A DNA stretch of 64,000 nucleotides from Nemertoderma westbladi (GCA_032718475.1 JAUCBJ010005279.1:1-64000); one strand, 5' to 3'. Positions 1 to 12,178 are shown, counted from the stretch's first letter. The notes: a model not told the origin generated them from the sequence alone. Made by a program: numbers and translations.

Positions 1-1
1 A

Positions 2-1471
2 TTGAGCACCAATAGTGAGCGAATTCGGAAATTGAAACAACCTCTGACAGAGGATGAGATTGATCAAGCGGAATTAAAGCATTTGAAACATTATCAAATG
101 TGTGCCTTCCCTAAAGAATTCCATCTATTATCGGCTCAACGACCAGTTCTCTATAAACCCCTTAGAAAATGGAGTCCATTAATCCATAAGGGTTTAATTT
201 GTCATAGATCGAGAATCCAGACTGTCGACATTAACTCACAGTTTCGGTTCCCAGTGATAATCCCTAGTCACCCAATAGAATTGCAAAGAGCGATTCTATG
301 GGATATACACAAGAGGTTGCATCACGCGGGAAAGTTACACTGTCTGTCGGCAGCGAGACAGCGATTCATTCTATTGCAGCCAAGCAGGGCAGTAGGCACC
401 ATGTATGACGCCTGTCTGGTTTGCAAGAGAGTGAACGCCAGAGTATTGGAACAGGAGATGGCTGAACTCCCGGAAGCGAGAGTGCAGGCATATGACCCAC
501 CCTTTACGAACACAGGGGTGGACTGTTTTGGTCCGATTGAAGCAAAGAGTGGACAGCTGACCCACAAGCGATGGGGTCTGCTACTGACATGCATGGCTAG
601 TAGAGCCATACACATTGAGCGTGTGGCAGACATGTCGACCAAATCTCTGCTCCTGGCCTTAAAGAGATTTATGGCCTGGAGAGGACTAGTAAAGGCGTTT
701 TACTCTGACAAGGGTACAAACTTTGTCGGGGGGAATAGCGAGTTGAACGCGGCTCATAAAGTGGCACAGAATAAGGAAATTTCTGCAACACTTTTGCCGC
801 AAAGAGTAGAGTGGAGATTTAATACTCCAGAAAGTCCTTGGAGAGGAGGAAGTTGGGAGCGTTTAGTTCGCTCTGTAAAGCAGGCCATTGCCAAGACATT
901 GCCTGTAAACAAACAACTTACCGACGACGAACTGGTCACAGCTTTCATTGAAAGCGAGCATACCCTAAACTCGAGGCCGATAGCTATGTTGCCAGACGGT
1001 GTTGCATTAACGCCGAATCATTTGCTAATGCAGAGTCCAGCATTTCTTGTGCCGGCATCAGAACTCATTAGTGCCGACCTATATAGTCGTAAAAGCTGGA
1101 AAGTAACACAATTTGTCGCGTACACATTCTGGGAATATTGGCGGGAATACTATCTTCCCACCATATCTACCAGAACAAAGTGTTACAAAACGGTTCGGAG
1201 TCTCCAAAGGGGAGACTACGTATTGATAACCAAGCCGATTATCAAGAGAAAGTATTGGGAGACAGGAGTGATCTTGCACACACACCCAGACTTCCAAAAC
1301 ATAGTGCGCACAGTCACTGTGAAAATTAGGTGCAAGTGTCCGCACCCAAAAAAGTGTAAAACTAATGGTTTACACACCTTGGACCGACCGGTCCAGGATA
1401 TCGTGTTATTAGAGGCGACACGCATCGAGACGGGAGATTATAGTTTGTCTCCTGCCTCAAAACAGAATTAG
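2..1471 (+). CDS. BEL/Pao element 1, integrase end of pol (partial)
   Basis: This is the C-terminal part of a BEL/Pao polyprotein; the frame is open at the window edge, so the true start lies outside. In order I see the tail of the RNase H/linker region, an H2C2 zinc-binding module (HH at residues 107-108, C-x2-C at 138-141), the integrase core and a C-terminal DUF5641-like domain (about 355-475). The catalytic triad is present as D174 (in GVDCFGP), D236 (in YSDKGTNF) and E286 (in SWERLVR). Integrase inserts the cDNA into nuclear DNA. There is no internal stop over 489 codons, so this part looks intact. An accessory ORF follows 770 bp downstream, as in elements 2 and 3. Family assignment is firm; the upstream element is not visible. 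Confidence 0.93.
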   Translation: MSTNSERIRKLKQPLTEDEIDQAELKHLKHYQMCAFPKEFHLLSAQRPVLYKPLRKWSPLIHKGLICHRSRIQTVDINSQFRFPVIIPSHPIELQRAILWDIHKRLHHAGKLHCLSAARQRFILLQPSRAVGTMYDACLVCKRVNARVLEQEMAELPEARVQAYDPPFTNTGVDCFGPIEAKSGQLTHKRWGLLLTCMASRAIHIERVADMSTKSLLLALKRFMAWRGLVKAFYSDKGTNFVGGNSELNAAHKVAQNKEISATLLPQRVEWRFNTPESPWRGGSWERLVRSVKQAIAKTLPVNKQLTDDELVTAFIESEHTLNSRPIAMLPDGVALTPNHLLMQSPAFLVPASELISADLYSRKSWKVTQFVAYTFWEYWREYYLPTISTRTKCYKTVRSLQRGDYVLITKPIIKRKYWETGVILHTHPDFQNIVRTVTVKIRCKCPHPKKCKTNGLHTLDRPVQDIVLLEATRIETGDYSLSPASKQN

Positions 1472-1475
1472 TGTT

Positions 1476-1566
1476 AGACGCAACTCACTTCGTATGCATT
1501 CCTCGTATGCAAATACAAGGAAATGCATAGGAGCGGGGTTGTGGTGATTTGCGTTGAGTTTTGTCT
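1476..1566 (+). promoter_or_regulatory. Purine tract between inverted repeats, just after integrase (element 1)
   Basis: Five bases after the integrase stop an inverted repeat (1476-1486 against 1556-1566, 9 of 11 pairs) encloses a purine-rich tract at 1529-1544 reading AGGAGCGGGGTTGTGG. Element 2 has CATAGGAGCGGG in the same place (27901-27921, minus), also between inverted repeats, but of different sequence. The core GGAGCGG also abuts the 3' LTR of element 2. It may be an internal polypurine tract priming plus-strand DNA, or an RNA structure. Role is inferred. Confidence 0.5.
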
Positions 1567-2116
1567 GGTGGGTATCAAAACAAAATTTTATTTTCAAAAT
1601 TTTTGGAAAATTTAAAATTTTAAAAAAATTAGAAGTGAACCCAAGACAATTCCAGACGCTGTGTATAGACGCGTTTTGAATTCGTCTATAGATAAACAGT
1701 AATTTGAAAAGTCGTGAAGCCTGGAAAATAGCATTTAGAAACCATGGTGACTGCTATATTACGTAGGAGTGTAAATTGAGTTTAGCAACTTCCACAGATT
1801 GGTGCCATCAGTGCAACTAAGGTGCTAAAGGTTAGTAGCACCAGAGGCGTACATGGACCCCACTCAGTAGTTTGCAGGATGTGTGATATTCGATTATCAA
1901 ACCTGTGGGTTTGGTATAGTCGAGTATTGTGGCTATGGTCCTTTCTAACTACTGTAGTTTAGTACGAGTAATGGGAGTAGTTTGGGCATCAAAAAGTGAG
2001 TTGGTCACGGCCAGTTTATCTCCAAAGTTTTTGCGCTATGCATGGGAATAGGTTAGAGGATAGTTAGTTAGGAAGAGACGGGATCTAGAGAGTCGAACCT
2101 GAACTGCTGGAAGGCG

Positions 2117-2136
2117 GGGGGGGGGGGGGGGGGGTT
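2117..2136 (+). repeat. Poly-G run of about 20
   Basis: An uninterrupted G homopolymer lies on the sense strand of element 1, between integrase and the accessory ORF. It could be a slipped microsatellite, an expanded polypurine tract or a G-quadruplex former. Its length in this sequence may be unreliable because homopolymers are error-prone. Confidence 0.8.
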
Positions 2137-2161
2137 CGGGAGGTCTGTCTTTCGGCGACAT

Positions 2162-2180
2162 CTAACTGATTTACCCACAG
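2162..2180 (+). promoter_or_regulatory. Candidate 3' splice site before accessory ORF of element 1
   Basis: CTAAC (branch-point consensus) at 2162-2166 is followed by pyrimidine-containing sequence and CAG ending at 2180, 61 nt before the accessory ATG at 2242. The branch-to-AG distance is short (about 15 nt). Element 2 has the same arrangement before its accessory ATG. This suggests a spliced subgenomic mRNA; the matching donor would lie upstream of the window. Confidence 0.4.
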
Positions 2181-2241
2181 TGTAATTGGTTACGTAACGG
2201 CACTTATTGGGATATATATATATGTATATACGCGAGGCATA

Positions 2242-3206
2242 ATGGAGAAGGATATTAGAGCGCAACCGCGCAGAGGATTTACTGCCAGAGAGGAGGCTGA
2301 GCTACCATTCGCGCGACCAGGATGTAAAGACTCTAACGTTTACTACCATGGGCGGTCCGTGATGGAGCTAAACGGGAAATATAAACCGACTTACGATAAG
2401 GAATTACGGAGGGAAAGAATGAGAGCGTTGGGGGACCGGATGGAAGTTTTGCGGAGAGAGTATCGCACTCGGTATCCCTACGACTCGCTTTGGACGTATG
2501 TGACATTAGTGCAGACCCGGATGAGGAGATCGCACGACTGTACCATATGAATATGTATTTACGACACGAAGAACCTCTACCTGCAATCCGAGATCAGTTC
2601 GACGGAATGCATCTGTACCGGAGGACTCGAGGCGAGGATCAGGAGACGCCGAAGGTCTTCAGCGTGTACAAGCTGTTCTACAAGTGTGGTGAATGCATGA
2701 ATAAGCAAGACGTAGCGATTCCCGATCGACTAGACGAGCAACATCCAGAACCGATATTAACGCGATGTCCAGCTCACCAGTTCCTTAGATACAACGAGGG
2801 AGGTTATCCGATGAGCAACCCGATGATCAGTATCGACTTCAGCGGAAAGCGACCTCCGAGACCCATTACGCCGACCGTTACGACATTAGATCCGTATACG
2901 GAGATTAAACCCTGTTCGACACCCAGTTTGATAGAGACGGCAGCGGCCATTTCGCTGTACCGAGCCTATAAGGATCTAGAGGCGCGGCGCGAAGCGGCAC
3001 GGGACTCGGGTACCAAACCCGCGGGTTTGGAGCTCTCGAGTCCCTGGACTGCGTTTACTTCACCTCACCGAGCGAGAACCCTCACTCCTGAGCATCAGGA
3101 CGACATTATAGGAACACATAACTGTTATCATACGAGTCAACAATCAGTGCCGTACCAGTACCAGTACACACCGCATTATTTACTGCTATTTACTGTCGGT
3201 TATTAA
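2242..3206 (+). pseudogene. Accessory ORF of BEL element 1 (frameshifted)
   Basis: Two overlapping frames (2242-2550 and 2490-3206) appear to be one ORF broken by an indel near 2480-2550, unless a programmed shift is used. The N-terminus starts MEKDIRAQPRRGF and continues EEA..PFAR.G.KD. This resembles the accessory ORF start in element 2 (MEKGIQGEPRWGY, then EEA..PF.R.G.KD). The second part has a C-x2-C at KCGEC and a C-x2-H at RCPAH, about 29 residues apart, which could bind zinc, then a Pro-rich stretch and a helical charged tail. I do not recognise a known domain. It is not env-like, since no signal peptide or membrane helix is visible. I infer it belongs to the same accessory family as those of elements 2 and 3; I saw no CCHC knuckles here. 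Confidence 0.6.
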
Positions 3207-3995
3207 TTGTTTCAGTTGATGGAACGTTGTTATATTTGGAGAATATCGATAAACAATCATAAAACCCCAATCTTCTTGATACACTAAAGGTTAGAGAGAC
3301 CGGTTACATATAGCAATTGCGACTTACATTATCGTGGTTTGTAGTGAATTGAGTGCTATTTCATAGGCCCTACAAATGTCGGTTGCTATTCTCTTTATAT
3401 ATGATTAAAATCAGTGAATATCGGCAGATCAGTGTACAGCAGTGTGCGGTAGAGTGTATGAGTTTGACCGATAACAAAGCATCTCCTAAAGAATGCGCCT
3501 TATGTGTAAATCCTAAGCCATCCAGTTGTGTTTAGTGTAAGTCATAACTCTGTTTATATATTTAGAGCGCCACATCCTAAAGGAACTGCTAATATTTCCC
3601 AAAAGTGAATAATATTTGTCAGAGATTATATATTAATGATCAATCGAATAATACAGTAGGCTTACACCGCAATAAGATTAAAGCTTCCGAATCCAGTCTC
3701 CCGGGTATATCCAACGGGTGAATGGTCGCGCATAGGCTGGCTTCGGCTAATGTAGTGTTTATTTGTATCAAATACTTGTCATAGGCTAAAGTCGATTTAT
3801 AACCTAGAAGACATATAAATTTGGCAGGTTAAACTGCTAAAGGTCTGAAAAGCGCGAACAGAGTTAGTTAGCAAAGTTACCCTGGAGAGGTGTAATTTTG
3901 ATTGCAACAATAATATTCATCCCCATCTGCTACAATTTGAAGAAGACTATTACATAATACAGTAATTCAGTACCTATAATTAAATTGTCCGCTGT

Positions 3996-4112
3996 CCGGG
4001 AGGGGGGGGGGGGGTGTCTGGGGGGGAAGTGTCCGGGGGGGAAGTGTCCTACTTGAGCGGGGGGAGCTGTCCGGGGGGAAGTGTCCGGGGGGGGGGGGGG
4101 GGGGGGGAGTGT
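3996..4112 (+). repeat. G-rich tandem repeat, unit about AAGTGTCCGGGGGG
   Basis: Several imperfect copies of a roughly 14-bp unit with G-runs of 6 to more than 20. It ends in a long G-run, AG, then TGTCC. This resembles the polypurine tract/LTR junction of element 3 (G-run, AGATT, TGTC), so an LTR could start near 4111. It is a strong candidate for G-quadruplex formation. The LTR idea is weak. Confidence 0.65.
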
Positions 4113-5550
4113 CCAAACACCGGTTTTGGTAAAATTTCTCACGCTTTAATTTTCAATATATTAATGGGACCATTTTACCCCAAATCTATTTGAATTATTT
4201 ATATACTATGAAAACTGAGTATAGATGCTTCATAAACCGTTTGTTCGAAAAATATGGCACTTTTGAGCAGTTCGATTTTTTTTTAAATATATAAATTTTG
4301 AGGCATTTATATGTAAATTAGCTCATGTTTAAGGAACTGTCGTACTGCATTGAAGTTCTTGGTCCAAGACTTTGGTAAAATGGACCTAGATATGTAGGCT
4401 ATCTTCTATGAAAATTTTAGCACAAAATTATTGCTTTTGGAAAATTTATGGGGGTTTTAGTATTTCCGGGCTATATTTTGGGAATCAAATATTTTGTAAT
4501 AGACAAAGGGTAGCAGTTACAAAACCTGTTCTAGAAGATCCAAACTGCCATGTTTTACAAAACCAACGATAGTAGTCCTAAAGCTGCTGAAGATTTTGGT
4601 ATATGTTTGATGGCAATTGAGTAAAAAATAAAATAGTAGTTGGGAATTTAGTGATGAAAAAAGACAAAATCGACAAACTGATAAAAATGTTTTATACAGA
4701 GAATCATAAATATCAGCAATATATTATTAGGTTGTTGAAAAGAGCAGTTTTGAGGTCAAAAAATAATTAATTAATAATAGTTATAGTCGGCCCCTCTAAG
4801 GCTGACTGGCCCCTATAGGTATTTAGTAATTTTGATCGGATCGTGGGAATGTGTTATTTATTTGCTGTAGGGTAGGTTTCACAGGGTACTTATCTTTACA
4901 GGACTTGCTGAGAAATATCCTGTAAAACACCAAAAGTGTGGGCTTAGTGCAAAGGTATAATATTTCTGATCTAAATTTAGACTTGCTGAGAAAGTAATGT
5001 TCTTCGATAAGAGAACAATCTCGGAAATAAGCACTTTTTGTCACAAATTTTAATTTATCCAAATTCAATTATGCTGCCCGCGGGTTTTAGGTTTTGCAGG
5101 AATTGCACCTAAAATGCCATCGAATTCAAAATTCAATACACGAGGGCAGAACATCTGACTTTCGGTTCAATTAAATTACAGTAGTGACAAGAAGTTATGT
5201 TTGATACGTTTTTTTTTATCAACAACTATTTTATCTACAACTAATTTATCCTTTTTTTTATCTATTATATAGCCTATATGTGCATAAATTTATAAAACTC
5301 GTTTCCGGTAAAAAAAATTAATTTCGCACTACCATATCTCCACGCCATACATTTACTATGAACAGTATTTCCAGTATGTCACCACGTCAATATTTGGTTG
5401 TTCTAGAAAGTTTAAGAGCATAGCTACAAATAATTCCCCACAAATAAATAAAATTAAATTCACCATTGTTCATAATTAGCACTTTAAAGTTTTACTGCCC
5501 ATGTTTTATTATTTCCCTGTGTTACGGTATATGGCGCTGTATCCACATTA

Positions 5551-5612
5551 TTAGTCCGTTATACTGTACGCAATATTAGTCCGTTATACTGTACGTAATA
5601 TTAGTCCGTTGT
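5551..5612 (+). repeat. 25-bp repeat, about 2.5 copies
   Basis: TTAGTCCGTTATACTGTACG followed by (C/T)AATA repeats with exact 25-bp period starting at 5551, 5576 and 5601; the third copy is partial. No function is evident. Confidence 0.85.
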
Positions 5613-6032
5613 GCAGCATAATATTTTAGATAAGGTATAATAGCGAGGTGATATTTAGATAGGGAAATCAAAACGCCCATGTATTTGAATCCATCCATTT
5701 TGTATAATATGTAGCCCTACCTACGTAATTTTGTATTAGGATATATGTAGATAGTTCCACGGTAGCAAGTTCAGTTGGACCCTGGATTTTGTGCTTGCTG
5801 TTATTAGCTTCAATAGGGCTAGCATATAGGGACGCTGTCCTGGCCATTCAGCAGCCAGGGACATGATCCATTACCATATATGGTAATAATTTGAGGTTTG
5901 AGAGCAATAGGGCTACAATCCGGCCTCCTTATTGGACTAGCTACTTCCAGGTTGGTCTAATGCTAGCGCGGACTGGAGAGCCAATAGGAGAGCGATTGAG
6001 TCACCCTATTGCCTCACCCCACTCGGATCACC

Positions 6033-6070
6033 TATAAATTGGCGGTGTGCCGGTAGAGCTCTATCTATCC
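6033..6070 (+). promoter_or_regulatory. TATA-type core promoter candidate
   Basis: TATAAATT at 6033-6040 lies in GC-richer DNA and is followed about 30 bp later by a pyrimidine-rich start-like segment (CTATCTATCCCC). The composition change and layout resemble a U3/R boundary, so this may be the LTR promoter of element 1 or of another element. No ORF directly downstream supports a host gene. Confidence 0.3.
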
Positions 6071-6698
6071 CCAACCTTATTCACCTACAATCCCTATTCA
6101 CTTTTGACGGATATTTTGTTAGAAGTATAATTTAGCGTATTTTCTGCAATTTGCTATTTTCGATTAAATTCTCAAAAAGATTTGCTAGTGCGATTATTCT
6201 TAATTGCGTTTCTCAATCAACCCTATCGATTACTGCTAATTACAATCGGAACTATGATTTCTACCTCTTTTTGTTAATGGTTCTATGTGATTCCTTTCTA
6301 CGCAATAATCCTAAGGGATTTCTGAGACTGTCAGACTTTGTGATTTTGCATGCGCCGCTACGGTAGCTATTAGCATAATGGAGGGCTAAGGTGCCAGTAG
6401 GCGGTGGGCACATCGGGGGGTTGAGCGACTAAGGGAGAGCGGAGGATTCAAAGGCGGGCAACGCTGGCGGGGGGTCACCGTTGCGGTCGGGCGTTTTGCA
6501 CTGTAACACGCAGACCATTCGCCGATACAGTAACTAGGGGGCTGATGATCCAGGTTTCGTCTCTATTTAGTATTAGGGGGGCAGGAATCGGGTTAGTTAG
6601 GAAGCCTAGATGTATCTGGGAGAGGCCTGCGCGTATTACAGCGTTGAGTGTGGAGTACGAATAGTGAATCGCACAACTGTGGGCTATACAGTAGTTAA

Positions 6699-7409
6699 GG
6701 GGGGGGTACACCATTTTGGTCCAAAATATGTCGAAATTTTTTTTATGGTCTATTGTAATGTACCAATGAATGGTGTTTCCAAATCTGAAAACCGCTAATT
6801 AATAGCTCTTTTAGTTTTCAAGTTATGTAAATTTCCATTTACGGAATCCTATTGAAATTACTATTACTATGTATAATGAAAGGTCGATTATCTCCAAATA
6901 TTTTTTTCATGAAATTGTCAACTTCAAAACCCTACTACTTCTACAATTTTGGAGTAATTAGTCTGAAACTTCCTGTGGGTGTCTAGATAGCCACCCTGCA
7001 TAAAAGTATCAGGCAACTTTTCGAAATTTTTTGTTAATAAAATTTAATACTATTTATAAAAAACCTAAAAATTTGCATAAATTTGCAGCGCCACCTAGCG
7101 GTGCAGAATTATTTTAACAAAATTTCGCCTGATAGTTATGTTGCCCCATCTTTGATCTATCATATAAAAAAACTTTCATGTGATTAGATTCAAAACTGTA
7201 AAAGCCTTAGGGTTTTAAGCGCAACCAAGTTTTTTTTGTTGTTAACTAGTATTAACTAATATTAAATAGCAAAAAATAAAAATTTTCTGACCTGTCATGT
7301 AGAATAGCATATTAGGCACCTATATTCCAAATTATAGCCAAAATCAAACAATTTTAAAACGCTGAGATTGATAAATCGAAGAGTTGTCCGAAAATGGTGT
7401 ACCCCCCCC
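6699..7409. mobile_element. 711-bp TTAA-flanked MITE
   Basis: TTAA occurs at 6695-6698 and 7410-7413. Directly inside are 19-bp perfect terminal inverted repeats: GGGGGGGGTACACCATTTT at the left and its reverse complement at the right. The interior is AT-rich and has no transposase ORF. TTAA duplication is typical of piggyBac and Kolobok-type DNA transposons; the G-rich ends do not settle which. It would have been moved by a transposase encoded elsewhere. Confidence 0.88.
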
Positions 7410-7413
7410 TTAA

Positions 7414-9094
7414 CTGCATAATTGCGAACTGTGATTGCTGACGCTGATTGGTGTGTTACTGAAGTGTGCCTATGATTATGAATGTTTAGGTAGGCGCCCT
7501 TTTCTCTTTGATTGATTTCTATTTCTTAGTTACAACAAATAATTACTGATTAGGTCAAAGTAATACGGCAATTTAGGCTATTACTAGCGAAACCTGTTGC
7601 GTAATAAATTAGAATTGCGCATTCTGGAACTCTTAGTAATTAGTACGCTGTTACATATTTGTGACTGTAATTGATTAGTAAAAATTAAGAATTAGTACGC
7701 AGCATAGCGGAGAGTAGCTAAGGTAATAATTAGAGTACTGTAAACTATTCACGCTGAGCGGTTATTTGCATTAGCGGGCAATCAGCTAGATCGCACTATT
7801 CGGTACGCACAATACGCTAGTAATTTGCTGGCCTAAAGCCAGCGGCAGGCAAGTTTAGACCCGGAGCGGTACTATTTACGTAGAAACAAATACTGTACCA
7901 TTTTGATTATTTAAATATTCTCGCATTCATACATTACGTTAGGGAACCTCCAGTATTCGCGATTAGAAAAGACGTAGGCAGTAGCGTGCTTTAATAGTGA
8001 TAAATTAGGAGTAAGAATACTCTGAGTGCAAAGCCTCTCGCACTCGTCTTAAGTAAGCTTAGGGAGCCGACTCGGGTTTATTGTTTTGGTTATTCTCGCG
8101 TGGCTCATAGATTCGAACAGTTAGCTCTCTATCGAGCAATCGGTAGAGAAAGGAACAAGCGATTTTGCAGGAGCCGTGTAAATTTAGTAAATTATATTAG
8201 CGGACGGCAGATTAGCGCCATCCAACGGTAAGTAGCGGTTTTGTATTTAGCAACCTTTACAATTTAGTAATATCACGCTCCTGATCCCCTTTACTTAACA
8301 GTAGAGCAGTTTTTGTGTCTTATTGGTTAGGCGAGAGCTCATTAGGTTGGCAGAAAGGTATTAACGGGTATTTGTCTGTTCAACAGTTCTGCTGTTAGTA
8401 TAGAGGTCGCAGTTGTTTATCACCCTGCCATCAGGTCTCGAACTAATAACACAGCACCCTGTCGGTCGACTGGCTAGAATTTTGCAATTTCTATCACAAA
8501 TGTAGGGATAGAAAGTAGGTGAAAGATGCACTTTCTTGCTCTGTTTTCTACAAATTTTAGTGAGAAAAAATGTGGACTTTTCAGATAAAACTATTTTTTT
8601 TCACAGGAATGACACGCTGGCTGAGAAAAAATTCTTCCGAATTTCCGGCTGGCACTAAGGCACGTGCCTTATATGCCTTAAGGTTAATCCGGCACTGACT
8701 CTGGCAACAACAACAATGTTCTAGAACTTTCGCAAAGACACGATGCTTCTACCTACAGAATACCGCCGGATTTCCTAAACAAATCGTAGATGAAACTGGA
8801 AACCCTTTTTATTTCCACAACAACCGACATCAGACGCGTGTCTACGGGGTTTATTTCGACGAGAAGTTTGGGAAGTCTAAATCCTACGGAGATAAGCGGC
8901 ATCATCTGTCTGCGAACCACATCGAGTGGTTGAGTGACACAGCTGGGCGAGGTACCCGGCCCTACACGTCGGTTTACCGGAGGAGTTTCAACCGAGTCTC
9001 GTCTGTAACTCCGGATACTACCGCGGGGATATCGCTTGATATCCCTCCTGTATTCCGGGCCGCCACGTCGGAATCATTCCGAACCCACTCCCGC
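7414..9094. other. No supported gene
   Basis: AT-rich DNA without a convincing ORF. Around 8650-8670 there is a 14-bp palindrome (AAGGCACGTGCCTT). The 8930-9121 ORF has higher GC and runs into the FReD duplication, but shows no recognisable domain. GGAGCGGT near 7867 matches the polypurine core at the 3' LTR of element 2 and could mark an LTR edge of element 1; this is only a guess. Confidence 0.5.
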
Positions 9095-9582
9095 TTCCCC
9101 CGTGTCTATCCAACCCCGTAGTCAGGGCGGCTGATCGCTCGGAATATATCCGGGTTGGTATGACAGCCCCTGATTCCGGTTCATTTAGGACTCCTCTTCG
9201 CTCCCTCGCTTTGGCACAGGAACCCTTCCAGAAACCCAATAACTCGCGATATTCAAACAGAGGCGTTAAAATATAATAGGATTTATTTGTATATTATTAG
9301 GTAATAAAGAAGTTTAATTAACAGTTAATTTGTTTAATTATATCAGCTGATTTTGAAAAGTGCAAATTTTGCTCTCGGACCTCCTCCGACGTTCTCAAAA
9401 TGTTTATATAAAATATATGAGATAATATTAGGCAGACAACTGATACGGATGTCGAAATATTTAAGGCAACACTTAGGACTTAAGGTGCACCTTAGCTAAG
9501 GTTGATTTATGTAACCGGCCCCTCCTGGTCTAACAGCCAGTAAATAAAGTTATTGCAACTAAATTAAATTATATTGTAAATA

Positions 9583-9745
9583 TTAACCAAACATAAACCA
9601 ATAACCATATATGGAAGGGGTTAACCAAACATAAACCAATAACCGGAAGGGTTAACCAAACATAAACCAATAACCATATATGGAAGGGGTTAACCAAACA
9701 TAAACCAATAACCATATATGGAAGGGGTTAACCAAACATAAACAA
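9583..9745 (+). repeat. Minisatellite, about 5 copies of a 30-40 bp unit
   Basis: The unit reads TTAACCAAACATAAACCAAT, AACCATATATGGAAGGGG. One copy lacks the CATATAT segment. Copy B of the duplication has only one unit (near 42376), so the array expanded after duplication. Confidence 0.9.
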
Positions 9746-10486
9746 ATAATCATATGCATATAAACTGGTAACATATAGCAGTTGTGTTTAATGAATCATA
9801 TAGAACTGTAGGCCGAGGTACAGTATCTCTTCTACAACTCATTGGGAATTCAAACTGTAAAATAAATAATAAAAACGCTAAAGTCAATAATTTTAGAGTA
9901 AAAATCGATATTTATTCCGGAACTACAGTATTATTAATTGCTTACCGGTCTACCGAGATCCTGTTAAATAGAATACGACAATAAGATAACATTATTTTAG
10001 GTGCTGTATACAATATTTGTAAACCTATCTCTCACGCATTCTCAGATTTAATCCCCTGTGTACAGAGTAGGGCCCCTAAGTAGTTTTTGTAGCAGATTGT
10101 TCGGTGTTTATACTGTACTATGTGTGTATGTAATATAATTTGTATCTAATATTTCGTGCTGTACTATTTCGTTTTTACTATGGGCCCCAGCGGCGTGGAA
10201 TAATAATAAATAACATTAATAATTATTATTAACTTTTCACCCAAATATATCATATCATATATTTTATTTAATATTTATTATTATATTAATTTTTTATCAT
10301 TTATTATTAATTGTTTAACATTTTAATGTTTTAAATTTATTATTATTATTTATTATTATTTTTTATAATTAATTTTTTATATTTTATTAATATTATTTAT
10401 ATATTTTATAATTAAATGTAAAAGTTAGTTTCCAACGCTACTCTATTGAATTTATTTAGTAATTTTATATAAAACTTACAGTTTTA

Positions 10487-10680
10487 CTAAATCAAAATCT
10501 TCATTTCAACTCGAGAAGCCGGTTTATATCCAGTAAAATGGTACCAATAAGGTCCTTTCCTCCACCCCCCACCATATTCTCCGTTCAAGTTACTTCTAGC
10601 GCATCTCTTGTACCACCACGACCCAGTAAGGTCTACGGCGCAGTTGACGGAGTCATAGCGGTCATTATCGCGGTCCTTGG
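10487..10680 (-). pseudogene. FReD copy A, C-terminal exon piece (3' of LINE-A)
   Basis: The reading frame resumes here after LINE-A: it contains the DRDND calcium-loop, the following NCA, a WWY..C segment, NLNGEYG and the terminal PASRVEMKIL, then TAG at 10487-10489. Residues match copy B closely. The first 8 bases of this piece (10673-10680, GTCCTTGG on plus) duplicate 16845-16852, which is the LINE-A target duplication. The exon was coding before insertion and is now split by 6.2 kb. Confidence 0.9.
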
Positions 10681-11004
10681 ATAGATAGATTTATTTATAC
10701 ATTATGTAAAAACAATAACAAGTACACCAAACAATGTACCGGTATAAAGATATTGTCCAACATAACATATAGGATTACCCCTAAAGCTTTACAGCTTATT
10801 TCCAAGGGGGTCCTTTATGTTACTTGGTTACAAATACAATATTACACTACGCTAACCTAAAACCAATATAAAACGTAATTACACTATGTACATGTACAAC
10901 TTTACCGAGAGCGTGACAATGTCCGACTCAACGATAAAGATGTAATGTACAGAACAATTTATTATAAAACGTAATTACAGTATAAATAGTAAATAATTAA
11001 TAAA

Positions 11005-12178
11005 CTAATAACTTACTGTAGGACTATTGTACCTATTTTTACATTGCACACGGAGATGAGATTTAACTGCAGATTTAAAAGAATGTTGATTATTTAGGTT
11101 TTTAATTTCATTAGGCAGAGCGTTCCAATTTTTAATACCGTTAAAAAAGAAAGTATCAGATTCAAAGGATTTACAATTCGGGAGGTAGAAGTTTGAAGCA
11201 CTAGCTCTGGTACTGTAAGAGTGTGTATCGCGTACTCTGTTGAATTTTTGTTTTAGGTAATTGGGACATTTACCATTATACACTTTATGCACATGGTTAA
11301 GGCGTAGCTGCTTATCTCTACTATCTAAGTTAAGTAGTCCAGATTCAGAAAAGTCATCTGGAGTTAGGTGGTGCCTAGGTTTGTAGTCTTTAATAAATCG
11401 TACTACTTTATTCTGAGCTACTTGTAATTTACATTTAAGCTGTTTGGTTAAGCCTTCATACCAAGAAGAGCACGCATAGTCCATGTGACACTGTATTAAA
11501 GAAGAGCAAAGTAACTTGCGGGAGTCGGTGTTCAAACTATTTTTATTTCTGTATAGAAACCTAAGCCTACTGTTAACTTTCGAGAAAATATTTTTCACTA
11601 TGCTTTCTCCTGATAAGCAGTTATCCAATGTGGCGCCTAAATATTTAACTTCCTTTTTATTTTCAATCTTATGTCCATTACTAGTGACTTCAAACTTAGT
11701 TACCTTCTTTAACTTTCTTTTGGAACCAAACAAAATACTTTCAGTTTTACCGTAGTGAATGGATAGCTTATTATCAACCAACCACTCATTACAGGATTCT
11801 AGAACTGCACTTAACTTTTGGGAAATATGGATAGGATCTTTATGAGAGAAAATAAGAGCACTGTCGTCGGCATATAAAATGAGTTTAAAATCGGGATCTA
11901 TACTACTTATCATATCATTTACATAGCATACAAAAAGCAGAGGACCTAATATACTACCTTGCGGTACACCACAGGTAATCTCTTGTACAGTAGACAGCGA
12001 TTTGCTAATGACTACAGTTTGACCTCTGTCTGACAGGTAGGACTTGAACCAGTCTATAGAACCTACACCCATCAGGCCTAACTTACCAAGCAGAATTTCG
12101 TGATCTACAGTATCGAAAGCCTTTTGTAGGTCCAACATTACCATACCAGTATATAAACCCTTTGCGTGATTAAGGACA
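11005..12178 (-). pseudogene. LINE-A reverse transcriptase, C-terminal part
   Basis: Contains RT motif A ([15 protein letters not shown]), motif B ([13 protein letters not shown]), the catalytic YADD (in [10 protein letters not shown]) and thumb plus C-terminal regions down to the stop at 11005. LINE-A sequence can be followed upstream to about 12178 (NHAKGLYTG), where LINE-B begins. The first part of the same RT resumes at 15013. A functional RT would make cDNA by target-primed reverse transcription; this copy cannot because it is interrupted. Confidence 0.9.

Larger units (their letters stand above)
3207..6694. other. Gene-free stretch downstream of element 1
   Basis: No convincing coding region. 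It holds the 3' UTR and probably LTR sequence of element 1, but I cannot set LTR edges because only one copy is in the window. It includes a G-rich tandem repeat, a 25-bp triplicated repeat, AT-rich DNA and a TATA-type promoter candidate, all listed separately. The short ORFs here (for example 3353-3535 and 6151-6366) have no recognisable features. Confidence 0.6.

Noticed and set aside
2242-3206. Envelope gene of element 1
   Set aside because: No signal peptide, no membrane helix and no furin-like site visible; similarity is to the accessory ORF of element 2 instead.
8930-9239. Two overlapping ORFs in GC-richer DNA
   Set aside because: Short, no recognisable domain, and one runs into the duplication edge; not supported as a gene.
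9583-9745. CRISPR-like array
   Set aside because: Units are contiguous minisatellite repeats without unique spacers, in a eukaryotic context.
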